The notes under the pieces are model-generated. The model had not been told where the DNA came from. It saw nothing but the letters and a program-made list of their open reading frames with translations, and made no database searches. Position numbers and translations under genes: made by a program. A stretch of DNA of 64,000 bases from Acestrorhynchus altus (Eukaryota; Chordata; Actinopteri; Characiformes; Acestrorhynchidae), in the NCBI GenBank assembly GCA_034509495.1, contig CM067504.1, forward strand, positions 6,864,256 through 6,928,255. The letters are read 5' to 3'. Shown here one piece after another: positions 47,220-58,031 of this stretch. Position 1 is the stretch's first letter; every line of letters starts with the position of its first letter.

Positions 47220-47250
47220 CAAACTATCACTTTGGTAAAGTGATAGTTTG
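47220..47250. repeat. Perfect 14-bp hairpin, 3-nt loop
   Basis: CAAACTATCACTTT, then GGT, then AAAGTGATAGTTTG: two perfectly complementary 14-base arms. Confidence 0.9.
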
Positions 47251-47371
47251 GAAACAAATCAAATTACACATTTCCCCCTCATTCCAAATGAATATGATTA
47301 GTCAGGTCACATTTGGTGTTGAAATTTGTACTTTTTGTTCACCAAAGCCAAAAGGCCAAAGTAATTTACAT

Positions 47372-47408
47372 ATAATAATAATAATAATAATTATAATAAT
47401 AATAATAG
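47372..47408. repeat. (ATA)n microsatellite
   Basis: About twelve units with one interruption. Confidence 0.9.
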
Positions 47409-47649
47409 ATTTTGTTCTATTATATTGTCAAAATTATGGGCAACCCAGGTTGCAAGTAGATGATGAACTGCTCTTCAAAAGGTGTAACATATTTTTTACA
47501 TTTAAGTAACGATTAATGTATGATTTTTAGTTTTTAACTGGATAAACTGATAACTATCAAAATCTCAGACATTAGTTAGATTGTTAGAGTATTGGCTTTT
47601 TCAGTCTTTATCAGGTGATGGGCTCTGAGCAGCTGCACGTTCAAATGTA

Positions 47650-47990
47650 TTGGCACTATGATCCAAGGTTCACTGGTTCAAATCCCAGATTTGGCTGTCT
47701 CTGAGTGGGTACATGGCGCTCGGTTTTAGTCCCAGTCCATGCTGACTGGCACATGCATCTGTTTTTAGTAGCGTAGGTTGGGACCTGGTGCTGTCCTTCA
47801 TTTGTATTGGCTACCCATGTGATGCAATATTGGCAGTTCAAAAAGTGGTGGCTGGTTTCAAGCATGTGCTTGTTTTCACCTTCTTACTGTAGTGAGCATC
47901 ATGTGTGATGGGAAGAGGCTTGGGCAGTTATAACCTGCAAACTGGTGTGGAACTGGTGTGGAAAATTGGGGTAAAATAAAAAAATGAGCC
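47650..47990 (+). mobile_element. tRNA-derived SINE (different family)
   Basis: A B-box-like GGTTCAAATCCCAG lies near 47682. The body includes TGCTGACTGGCACATGCATC, ATTGGCTACCCATGTGATGC and AGGCTTGGGCAGTTATAAC. The 3' end is GGGTAAAATAAAAAAATGA, a typical A-rich end. No A box is clear. The family assignment is tentative. Confidence 0.55.
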
Positions 47991-48029
47991 AGATCGCACA
48001 AATTCAATGATTTACAAATACTCTGGGTA

Positions 48030-48500
48030 CATCCAAATCTGCCAAAGCTGCACTATTTATCCAACACTAATCTCCTTCAAAGTCGTCTCCTTGGGCTGCA
48101 ATACACATCTCCCAACGGATCTGTCACTGTCGGAAGCAGTGCTGGAATGCCTCTTTTGAGATGGCCGCAGCTGGTCCATTGCATTCTGCATGATGTCTTC
48201 TCTGGACTAAAATCTGTCTTTTTATGGGCATTTTCAGATTAGGGAACAGCCAGAAGTCACATGGACCCATGTAGGGAGAGTAGGGAGGCTGACAAACCAC
48301 AGGTGTGTGTTTGGCCTGGAAACTCTGGATCAAAGGATGAATTGGGTGGGTGCATTTTCACAATGGAGCTGCCAACCTGTTCATAGGTCCGGCTCTTTGT
48401 GGATCGTTTCCAGTTGGGAATCAGCAAACTTTGCACAAAATTGAATGCAGTATTGTTGTTCAAGATTTTGTCCTTTTGACAAAAATTAAAATCCAATGGC
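48030..48500 (-). mobile_element. mariner-like transposase relic, C-terminal half
   Basis: On the minus strand, W-Q-L-H-C-E-N-A-P near 48345-48372 is the second catalytic block with D replaced by E. QPPYSPYMGPCDFWLFP near 48248-48300 is the third catalytic block of the DD34D type, with the catalytic D replaced by Y. The conserved K-E-A-F-Q-H-C-F end is near 48130-48155. A frameshift separates the two blocks. The N-terminal part is missing or unrecognisable. Confidence 0.75.
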
Positions 48501-48774
48501 GTTCACTCATCTGTAGCTTGCTGATAACTGACAGCTTCATTCTTGAACTCAAATATACTTTATATAACTATATAGCCGTGTGTAGGGTGCAGTTGGGAGT
48601 CCATAAACCTATCACTGGGTATTGGTACTAAATCCCAGGTACTGGTTCAGATGTGAACAATATCCAACCGTAGACATGATCCTCCAAACATGAATGGAAA
48701 GCCCAATCTTTTGTTTCAGGCCTTTTCACTTTTGTGGTAATGAAATGAGAAAAGCCTGAAGCCCCTACTCATAA

Positions 48775-49110
48775 TCTAAGCATAGCCAGTGGGCTCATGT
48801 GGGGGCTCAACATGCAATATGGGTTAAGTGGGATTCAGATGGGCATGGGTTTGTACATGTACTGTTATTGGGACCCAAAAGGGCCCCATCATTACTGCCC
48901 ACCTTAATCTCTAATGCATCCTAACTAGGCCCCATGTGGTGTGTTTAACCCAGATGGGGTCCATGTTTAACCCCTGATGATCCCATCAGGGACCCTGGTG
49001 TGCATCCATATGTGGGGCCAAAATGAAACCCAAGGACAAAACCTTCTTATACTCAGTTGGGCTACCCATGCCAGCCCCACATGGACATGTTACCACATGG
49101 GACTTTCTAT
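48775..49110. repeat. Degenerate GGGCCC / CCCATGTGGGG repeat
   Basis: Irregular repetitions of TGGGCTCATGTGGGGGCTC, GGGCCCCATC, AGGCCCCATGTGGTG, AACCCAGATGGGG and GCCCCACATGGACATG occur over about 330 bases. Much of it is self-complementary. It resembles a decayed minisatellite-like element, with no supported coding function. Confidence 0.6.
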
Positions 49111-49679
49111 AAATTCCATCTCTAGCTTGGTCATGTGTCTATGGCAGCCTTTGCAACCCTCAACCATGCTGTGTCCTCCCTGTTTTTCTATCCCTCCTGG
49201 CTCCAATTATGAGAGAGGGACTGGCTTCCTACCTTAAAGAAGAAGCCACCAGAACCACCTGAAGGGCCCAAAAAGTCCTTTGAGTCCCCTGATTTCAATG
49301 TCAACCTAAACTGTCAAAAGACAAAGTCATGGTCTTCTAATAAATTGTCATTTTGAACCTTTTAAATCTTCCTTAAAATGTTAAATGAGTTGATGACCTT
49401 TTACTCACCTTGACCAGGGGGACAAATTTTTGTATACCACTGTAAACAATATACCTAAGATAACCTGATTTAGGGGATGGGGATTGCATGATGCTAGTTA
49501 GTGGAATATAAGCTTCCATTACTTGTCAGCTATATTTGTCCCATAGCTCCAGTGCAAAACTGACCACTGACCACTTCATACATGAAACCTGTCTTGTCTG
49601 ATTAACTGCATTTGCACTCAAATTTAAAAAGACTCAAGACTCTTTTCTGCAGAATGATCTCTTTAAAATCCAGCAGTTA
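49111..49679. other. Unassigned sequence
   Basis: Nothing recognised. Confidence 0.4.
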
Positions 49680-50340
49680 CTTGTGTGTTGCAGTGATCTG
49701 CTTCTCTCAACTAGCTCTTAGTGACACTGAATGTGTTTAAGAATGAATTATAAATCCAGCAGGCGATAGAATAAGGGTGGCTTAGACTTCCCAAATTCGG
49801 AAATTCGCATCCGTAAATACTGCAGAAGCGTTCTCATTGACACTGTCATTGAAGGATAGCACTGATAGGTTTTGGTGAATGATACAAAATACTTTCTTAA
49901 GCTTTAATTCGCTTGTCATGTCAGGCCATAAATGATTTATGTGTAGTTTGTGTAGTTTTCTCCGAACTGCTTCTGAAAGTAGGTCATTGAACAGATTCTG
50001 ACTTCAGCTAAAGCCCTACCGCCACTCTCTCCAAGTTCTATTATTGATTGCGGCACATTTTTTACCTTAATATTATTCCGTGTGTCTGAAAAGCCTCCCT
50101 CATTGCTTTTAAGTTGGAGAAATTGAACCCGGGAAGATGTGAAAGATTTATGGAAATTTCCGTTTTGCCATTCCTTTTGACTGAACCCCACATTGGCCTG
50201 GGATCATTAATAGAGCTTGATAAACTGCAATAAACAAGATGGCGGAAATGGAGATGAGAGGATAGTTTTAGGCCAGAGACCCCCTACTGAGGTTCATATT
50301 GAGCTTTAATCTGACACCTTTTAATGTCTTGTGTGGGAGA
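49680..50340. other. Candidate conserved non-coding segment
   Basis: Unique, repeat-free sequence. The stretch 49990-50270 includes TATTATTGATTGCGGCACA, GGGATCATTAATAGAGC and GCAATAAACAAGATGGCGG. The last resembles a YY1-type AAGATGGCGG site, but it is a short match. Inference from appearance. Confidence 0.35.
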
Positions 50341-50383
50341 AAGAGCATGTGAGAGCGAAAGTGAAGGGGAGAAAGAGAATGTG

Positions 50384-50402
50384 CGAGAGAGAGAGAGAGA
50401 GA
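50384..50402. repeat. (GA)n microsatellite
   Basis: Short GA run within a purine-rich stretch. Confidence 0.85.
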
Positions 50403-50545
50403 AATGTGATCTCTGAATGCCTCAGATACATTATTTACACAATTTGCAACCAATTTGACAGAAACGCAAAATGCAATCTCAAAGTTTCCCTCTGTGCAAA
50501 ATTGATTAAATACCATTAGACGCTCTGTGTGTGAGGGAGTGTGAG

Positions 50546-50549
<4 letters not shown>

Positions 50550-50597
<48 letters not shown>

Positions 50598-50632
50598 CGT
50601 GTGTGTGTGTGTGTGAGAGAGAGAGAAAGAGA
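50550..50632. repeat. Compound (GT)n (GA)n microsatellite
   Basis: GT units with two GC interruptions pass into GA units. Confidence 0.95.
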
Positions 50633-50674
50633 GTTCAGAGTAATTAGAGGGGTTGTAGAGATGGGAAGTGTACA

Positions 50675-50689
50675 AGTGTGTGTGTGTGT

Positions 50690-50748
<59 letters not shown>
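50675..50748. repeat. (GT)n microsatellite
   Basis: About 37 GT units with one TA interruption. Confidence 0.97.
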
Positions 50749-50750
<2 letters not shown>

Positions 50751-50811
50751 CCAAATAGCTTTGTGCATTATTAACGCTAGATGAATCCTCCTTCAGGAAG
50801 AAAGCAAAAGC

Positions 50812-50834
50812 AAAAAAAAAAAAAAAAAAAAAAA
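50812..50834. repeat. Poly-A tract
   Basis: Twenty-three A residues. No retroposed gene is recognisable upstream. Confidence 0.9.
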
Positions 50835-51432
50835 TCTGAAAATTTGAACATTGTTTTAGATGCAACTGCAGAATTGTTGCTCTCCTGACCCTTCAAAGGT
50901 AATTTGTGCACTTGAAGAACTGATTTATTGTTTGTTTGTTTGTTTGTTTGCTTGCTTGCTTGCATGCTGTTCAGGTTGCCATGGGTGTGGCCTTTCACTC
51001 CTCTACAACTTGAGCTGAATGGATCAGCAACAGATGTGATAGCATTTTTAATTTGCTTGTTATTCATCAATCTACTACTTATCTCTTTGTGTGAATCTAC
51101 TTTGTTGAGATGCATAAACTGAGTCAGGCGATTAACATGCTGTTCTGCTCCAAAAAGCCTTATCACTGTCTTATCAAGCACTGCTCACACAGAACAGGCT
51201 AGCGGGGTTCACAAAGAAGTTAATAAGTGATATCTTACTTGTGGAATCCCTAATTCATGGGGAAATAAAAACAACAGGGGAAAAGAAGGAGTTACCATAG
51301 AAACGGTGGCTGGCAGGCTGAGTGTTCGGTCATGTTTAATCGGTTCATCCTCTGACCTGGAAATACATCAGAACCTGCTCAGAAAATGGGCGAGGAGATC
51401 TCACTGGACCTGGTCAATGTGACCATCACCTT

Positions 51433-51485
<53 letters not shown>
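51433..51485. repeat. Compound (AC)n (AG)n microsatellite
   Basis: Eight AC units followed by about 18 AG units. It abuts the tail of the SINE at 51486. Confidence 0.97.
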
Positions 51486-51489
<4 letters not shown>

Positions 51490-51690
51490 CATGTCTGGCA
51501 TTTGGCTGACACTTTTGTCTGGAGAGACTAACGTATGAATCATGTTACACTGGTAGGTGAATGTACTATTAGTACTCTTGCCCACAGACCTTTACTGGTG
51601 TAGTATGGTCTGCCTGCCCTACTGTGAATTCAAACACCAGTCTGCCACAGGGAGGGACATATTGCTAGCCACTACACCAATCCCAATGAT
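51486..51690 (-). mobile_element. SINE with tRNA-like head and L2-type tail
   Basis: On the minus strand the head reads TTGGTGTAGTGGCTAGCA (A-box-like), with a B-box-like GGTGTTTGAATTCAC. The 3' end contains AGACAAAAGTGTCAGCC and AAATGCCAGACATGTAAAT, closely resembling the L2 LINE tails in this window. Such SINEs borrow the LINE's enzyme through the shared tail. A degraded relative lies at 39800-39972. Confidence 0.6.
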
Positions 51691-51706
51691 AATACAGTGT
51701 TACAAT

Positions 51707-51966
51707 GTACACTACATGTATAAATGTTTGTGGACATGCCTTTCTAATGAATCCATTCAGCTACTTTAAGTTGCACCTTGCTGACACAGATATTGCACAA
51801 ACAGCTGATCTGGTAATTCTGAATTCCCTGATGCTCTTGTTGCTGGGCTACAATCAGATCATACAACCGAGTTCAAAATCTAATAGAAAGTCTTCTCTGG
51901 ACAGTAGAAACAGTTACTTCAACAAGAGCAGGATACATTTTTTGAATACCTTTGATTTCAAATGAA
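51707..51966 (-). mobile_element. Family A DNA element, internally deleted
   Basis: On the plus strand it begins TACACTACATGTATAAATG, continues GTTTGTGGACATGCC, and later has TACTTCAACAAGAGCAGGAT. This is the reverse complement of the order at 40064 and 57243. Confidence 0.55.
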
Positions 51967-53029
51967 TTAATCTCAGTTCCATATTATTACACTTTAAATA
52001 ATACATAAGTCAGAAATAAAATATGCAAAATGATGGCTGAATTATGGTGGCACTAAGGGCTTCCAGTGGGCTGGATTCAGTCCTTTCTCTGTCACTGTCT
52101 GTACACAGTATTAGAAGCCTGGGAGGCATAGAAATGAAATAGGTGTTGAGCGTCTGCAATGTTTAAGATGAACTCAGCACAAAAACAGGCCAGCATCCCA
52201 AACCTTAATGCTATTAACCCCTTTACCACTCTGTGGGCAGAGATATACTTATACTAGGCTTCATAACTCAGGATGAGTAACTTATGTACAGAAATATACA
52301 CATATCATAACAAACTACAAAATGTACCCCTATATATGGCCATCGTTGTGTGAAGAACTATCAGTCAGTAATTCAACTTGAAATAGCTACAATTCATATT
52401 ATAAAATGAATTAAATCACAGTTTAATTGCCAAAGGAACTTGCAGTGCATGTTACTCTCTGTCCATGTGTACATGCTCTGCCTGCATGCGAACTTTCTTT
52501 TTTACAGTATTTCAAATTTCAGGGATAATACTGATACATGCATAGATAACAATAATAATAAAGGACCTTCATTTGTTTTCTCTTTCTTTTTCTTTCTTTT
52601 TTTGACCACTGATTATTATATATAAATTCTTGTCAATCTAATAATTACAAATAACTCATCAAAATTCTTGCATTTCTAGACTGTTTTTGAACAATGATGA
52701 ATTTCCAACATGATTTTTGAGATATAAGGTGTGAATATAAGCAACCCCACAAAAATGGTACACACAGGAAGTGTTTGACAAAATATGGATAATTCATATT
52801 AATATTCTATAAGAAAAGATCCTATTCACTTTTACAAATTTGAGTAGCCTAGGATTTCCTGAAAATAACAATATCTGGCATGAGTGACTGTCTCCTATAA
52901 ATACTTTGAACATCAAACTACAAAAACATCTCACAAAATTGGCTTCTAAAGGTTAAACTGTCAAATCTACGGCTCTAAGTGTTCTGTTCATAAATAAAGA
53001 CTTAAAACTGAGACTTAGCCCAGTGTTAA
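51967..53029. other. Unassigned AT-rich sequence
   Basis: Nothing recognised. Confidence 0.4.
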
Positions 53030-53335
53030 GCGACAAGGTATCGTCATGTGAGCCACCAGTCACACAAGCTGTTGACTCTCCGAAACTAGTCTTCTGATGC
53101 TGTTGTGAATCAGACCCATCAGACCCCTTCAGGTTTCTCCAGCTTCCAAGAGCATTTTGATGGTGTTTTGAAGCTGGTTTTGTTTAGAATTTCTTCATTT
53201 TAAAAGTCATAATACTCTGTATGGCTTTGTTAAGTGTCTTTTCTCATCATTATGAGAGCAGTCTGAACTTGCAGTGTTGCATAAATACTATGGTAGAGAG
53301 GGCAGAAACACAGTCTGTTCAACACTGCTTTTATT
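53030..53335 (+). repeat. Left arm of a 2.2-kb inverted repeat
   Basis: It matches the reverse complement of 54965-55255 over most of its length. Paired blocks include GTCATGTGAGCCACCAGTCA, ACTAGTCTTCTGATGCTG, TTGTTAAGTGTCTTTTCTCA and ACTATGGTAGAGAGGGCAGA. It looks like the long terminal inverted repeat of a non-autonomous DNA transposon or foldback element. No transposase was seen between the arms. Confidence 0.85.
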
Positions 53336-54964
53336 TTTATGTAATAATTACATATTTTTTTGTTTTTGATGTTTTTTTTCCTGAATAGTACTTGGCAGGT
53401 GGTGCTTACCTTTGCACTACTATAACTATAGGTTAATCACTGGACTTAATGTAAATTAACCTAAACAATTGGTCATGTTCTCAACCTTCTGACCAGTAGT
53501 GTATGCGTTAATTTCTTAGAGAGGAACATACTAACTTTAATCAAATTATAATTTTCAGGGTTTTATATGTGTTTACATAAGAATTATTTATTCAAAATAA
53601 AACCTAATTTTTGTAAAAAAAATATGACATGTTAGTTTGGTTCTCATCTATCTCACACATATGTTTGTCTATATGTACTGTTGATATAAATGACATCACA
53701 AATTGAAAAAGTCATAATTTGCCAGAGACATAAACTGCCAGAGATTAAAATTAATCACAAATCAAATCAAATAAAAATTTGGTGTTCTTTAACATTGTTT
53801 GTTTGCTTAATTAATGCTTTTTCATGTTAAACAGATTCCGTCAACATCAAACAAACCATTTATGCAAAATAAACTAAACTGTTTTTATATTAATTAAATG
53901 CCTCAATGGAAAAAGACTATATTAATAAGGATTTATGTCTACAGTGGGAGTTTTTAAAGAATGATTCTGGGTAGGCTCCAGACCCACCAAGATTCTGACC
54001 AGGAGGAAGAATCAGATAATTACTCAATAAATGTTGTGGCATAAACTACAGAATGCAAGAAAACCAGCAGTAATTATGACACTGTTAGGAACAAAATGTT
54101 CTTTACAGAATATCTGCTAATCATCATCTGACACCAACTCTTTCATCTGTTGGCAGAGGTTAATAGCATTAGGGTTATTACAATGAAGCAGTTCTGAACA
54201 GTTGAAGTATGCGATGAAGTACTCATTGATTGGATTCTACCTCATTTTTTTTTTAGCTCTTATGTCTTTAATGGTTGGGTTCAGTTTGACATATAAACAC
54301 AGTAATATGCTGTAGCTTAATTACAGTGAAACTAAATTATATAAGAGCTGTTAAATAACACATTTCCATTATTACATTTCTGTTACTGCCTCTTACAGCA
54401 GGTGATAGAGTTCTTTAATGGTGTGAATTAGTTGCACTGAAAACATCACTAATGACTGTTATTTTTAATTAAAACATATTTGATGCAACGTACCTTACAT
54501 TAGCAGCAATATCTTTGCAGTAAAGAGTGAATAAAATATAGTCATGAAGTATAATGAAGCTAGAGTATAATAAATAAAAGTGTCAAATGCCTTCTGCATC
54601 TATCTGCTTTGGATAGCAATAGTGTTATCTTTATCATAATCTGTAAGAAATCTAAGGCCTTAAGCATCTCTATTATGAAAACCTACTTACCAGATTGTGG
54701 TTTCGTAGTGGAATATAAGAAGCTCGTAGATTTGATGATGCTTAGCAATCAAGTCATTAAAACAATGAGGTTTTCAGTTGTTTACTCAGACAAAATTAAA
54801 ATAAAAATAAAAACAAAACAAAAAAGGACATTTTTAGGGACAGGTTAATGGTTAAAAACTTCCAGTTGTCTTTAACAACTGAAATACAGTAAGCTGGAAA
54901 CTGTTACAAGTAATTTGCAAACTAATGTACAATTCATTTTTGTTTTAAACAGACGATAAGTATC
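53336..54964. other. Interior of the inverted-repeat element
   Basis: About 1.6 kb of AT-rich sequence without a credible protein. It contains a GACCAGTAGTGTA terminus-like motif near 53494 and a fragment of repeat family H at 53962-54030. Confidence 0.5.
53962..54030 (+). repeat. Family H repeat, 3' fragment
   Basis: TCTGGGTAGGCTCCAGACCC and AAGAATCAGATAATTACTC match the 3' end of 44285-44600. Confidence 0.5.
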
Positions 54965-55255
54965 TGTATAAAAGCAGTGTTTGGAACAGACTGTGGTTCT
55001 GCCCTCTCTACCATAGTATTTATGCAGCACTGCAAGCTCTCATAATTATGAGAAAAAGACACTTAACAAACATACATACAGAGTATTATGACTCTTAAAA
55101 TGAAGAGATTCAAAATAAAGCCTTCAAAACGCTCTTGGAAACTGGAGAGAAGTGTTCTGATACAAAAATTCACAACAGCATCAGAAGACTAGTTTCTGAG
55201 AGTCAACAGCTTGTGTGACTGGTGGCTCACATGACAGTATCTATAAATGAAGATT
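54965..55255 (-). repeat. Right arm of the 2.2-kb inverted repeat
   Basis: Partner of 53030-53335. Identity is clearly high by eye, with scattered substitutions and small indels, which indicates an old element. Confidence 0.85.
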
Positions 55256-55469
55256 TAACAGAAGGCAAATTAAGAAAGCAGACTTTTGGGCCAAAGTGCT
55301 ACTGAGAGTGTGGGGTGTTCTCTTCATGTGACCAGTAGTTTATATATTCCACCATTTATTACCAACTGAAATTGCTGCAATATTTTAATGAAGTAACAAG
55401 ATTAACTGTAAATCCCACATAACTATAACTATCAAAGCTATTAAACTATTACTACATAATTACCTGGAA

Positions 55470-56360
55470 AACATAGAGAGGCAGGAAAGATAGATAGAGT
55501 GAGAGGCAGTGAGGAAAAAAGAGAGAGTAGTGAAACAGAAATGTATGGATGACTGAGAGAGGGATATGTAGGGATAGCAGATAGATTGAGAAATAGAAAT
55601 TGTAGACAAAGGAGTGAACCAAAAATAGAGACAGAGGAGTGAGACAAAGATACAGAAAAACAGAGTGAAGACAACTGTAGGAGACTGAGGAGTGAGACAA
55701 AAATATATGGTGATGGAAGAATGTAACAGAAGTACAGAGAGCTAGACAGCAATATTCAGGCGAAGTAGAGACATCAGTATAAAGAAAATATAATAAATAT
55801 AAATATAAAGTAGAATTGAGACAGAAATATAGAGGCAGAGCTGAGGGCAGAAATGAAGATTGAGGAGTGAGACAGAGAAATGTAGAGATAGAGGTAGAGA
55901 TAGAAGCTGAGATGGGTAGAAATATAGAGACAAATGTAGAGACAGAATGAGAAGTAATGTACAGAAGAGTGAGACAGAACATAGAATCAGTGTGAGACAG
56001 GAAATGTAGAGTGAGACAGTAGGAGTGTGAGACAGTGAGAAATAGACAAGTGGGGGAGTGACAGGCAAGTGTGAGCCAGAAATAAAAGGAGAGTGGAGTT
56101 AGACAGACAGAGGGAGAGATAGGGAGACAGAGATATGCATTTTACATACCAATAAAGAACCCTGAACTCAGCTGAACTGAAGAGAAGACAGAAGAGTGGA
56201 GTGACACAGAGAATGAGAATAGGTGAAAGTAGAGACAGTGATGATGAAAGAGTGAAGAATAGAAGAAGAGGCAGATGGAAAGACAGAGGGGAAATGAGAA
56301 AAAGTAAGAAAAGCCAGAAGAGATTTAGAAAGTAAAAGATTGAGGGCACAGAGAAAGCGA
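55470..56360. repeat. Strand-asymmetric purine-rich degenerate repeat
   Basis: Nearly 900 bases in which the plus strand is dominated by A and G, built from loose GAGTGAGACAGAAATATAGA-like units. The complementary strand gives long serine/leucine/phenylalanine-rich frames that are artefacts. Confidence 0.8.
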
Positions 56361-56604
56361 CTGGTCACTGTGTGCTTGGTCAGATCAGGACAGGCTACGT
56401 TTTCTCCATCAAGCTAGAAATTAAATCAAGATGAAATTTGCACAAAGAATGAAAATCTCATTTCCAATTTTGAAAATGTGATCTGAGAAATTACACTAGA
56501 TCCTTGCTGAAGGACAAACAACTCCTCTCACAGAAAATTTATGTGACATATAACAGACAGAGCTGATCCTCCACACTATTAGACCAACCATACCACAACT
56601 GTAT

Positions 56605-57234
56605 ATACGCCAATCAGTCATATTCAGCAGTATGACCACCTGCTGTTTTACTCACTGTCCATTTATCATCTCTTACCATACAAGAGCACTTTGTAGTTCT
56701 ATAAGTACAGACTGTAGTCCATCTGTTTCCACTCATACTTTGTTAACCTCCTTTCACCCTGATCTTCAATGGTCAGGACCCCCACAGGACCACCACAGAG
56801 CAGGTATTATGTGGGTGGTGGGTCATTCTCAGCACTGCAGTCACACTGACGTGGTGGTTGGTGTACAGTGGATCCGAGGAACAGGGTGGAGTATCTAGGT
56901 ACAGGAGTGTCCTAATAGAGTGGACAGTGAGTGGACAGTGTCTTCAAAAACTCCAGCAGCACTGCTGTGTCTTGTCCACTCAAACCAGTGCAACACACAC
57001 TAATACACCACCCATGTCAGTGTCACTGCAGCTGAGAATGACCCACCACCCAAATAATACGTGTTCTGTGTTGGTCCTGTGGGGTCCTGACCATTGAGGA
57101 ACAGGACGAAAGGAAGATAACAAAGTATGCAGAGAAACTGATGGACTACAGTCTGTAATTCCGAGAGCTCACAGCGCTCTGTATGGTCAGTTAAGTGTAG
57201 AAACAAGGAAGTGGACATACTGTTATGGCTACTT
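56605..57234 (+). mobile_element. Full-length foldback DNA element (family C)
   Basis: Arms of about 250 bp (roughly 56605-56865 and 56990-57234) are inverted copies. Examples are CAATGGTCAGGACCCC against GGGGTCCTGACCATTG and GGTGGTGGGTCATTCTCAGC against its reverse complement near 57030-57050. The ends are CCAATCAGTCATA-like and TATGGCTACTT-like. It is non-coding and would fold into a long hairpin. Partial copies lie at 150, 23066 and 31145. Confidence 0.75.
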
Positions 57235-57242
57235 AGAGTACA

Positions 57243-57575
57243 TGATATGGAAAAAGTATTGGGACACCTGCTTCTTCTGAAATCAAGAGGTATTAATCAG
57301 GTTATCTTGCTTTTGTTGGAGTAACTGTTTCTGTTCAGGGATTCCTTCTATTTGATTTTGGACCATTGCTGTGAGGATTTGAGTGCATTCAGATAGCATT
57401 AGGAAATGGTGAGGTCAAATCTCCAACTCCTCAAGTCATCCCAGAACATTTGGATGGAGCACCATTTTTCCAGAGAACACATCTGCTCCACAGAATCCTA
57501 TTGGCAAAATTTCAGCAATCGGTACAAATTAAAGTAGCTGAGTGTATTTATTACAAAGGTGCTCAAACATTTTTG
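57243..57575 (+). mobile_element. Family A DNA element
   Basis: It starts ATGGAAAAAGTATTGGGACA, right after the family C element. It includes GCTTTTGTTGGAGTAACTGT and GTGAGGATTTGAGTGCATTC. The right end is decayed. Non-coding. Confidence 0.65.
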
Positions 57576-57739
57576 ACATTTTTATTACATATATACATAT
57601 ACTATATATAAAAATCTGATCCTGTTTCATTTCCAGATCTTTCATCCCCACTGCTGTCAATATACTGTACAGCACTTCATTGTTCTTGACAGTCCACCAA
57701 TAAAAACTTCCTGGAGTCTTGGTGAAAAGAAAGATGTAT

Positions 57740-57743
<4 letters not shown>

Positions 57744-57778
<35 letters not shown>
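57744..57778. repeat. (GA)n microsatellite
   Basis: About seventeen units. Confidence 0.95.
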
Positions 57779-57781
<3 letters not shown>

Positions 57782-57941
57782 GTCAACACTCCAAGATCAG
57801 TCATCTCTGTCCCATCTTCTGTTGCTGGGTGTGAGTTGGCTGCAGAAAGAGATGGAGCGATAGAAGGAGGGAAGAGGAGAGGTATAGTCCCCATCTGCTC
57901 TTTTCCTTCTCAACACCTGTGCCCAGATACCTTGTCTCAAA

Positions 57942-57945
<4 letters not shown>

Positions 57946-58030
<85 letters not shown>
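57946..58030. repeat. Compound (CA)n (GA)n microsatellite
   Basis: CA dinucleotides switch to GA at 57983. Confidence 0.97.

Positions 58031-58031
<1 letters not shown>

Noticed and set aside
50700..51200. Processed pseudogene suggested by the poly-A tract at 50812
   Set aside because: No reading frame or gene similarity lies upstream of the poly-A on either strand, and no flanking duplication was found.
55441..56368. Several long minus-strand frames rich in serine, leucine and phenylalanine
   Set aside because: They are translations of the complementary strand of a degenerate purine-rich repeat. Low complexity in every frame.
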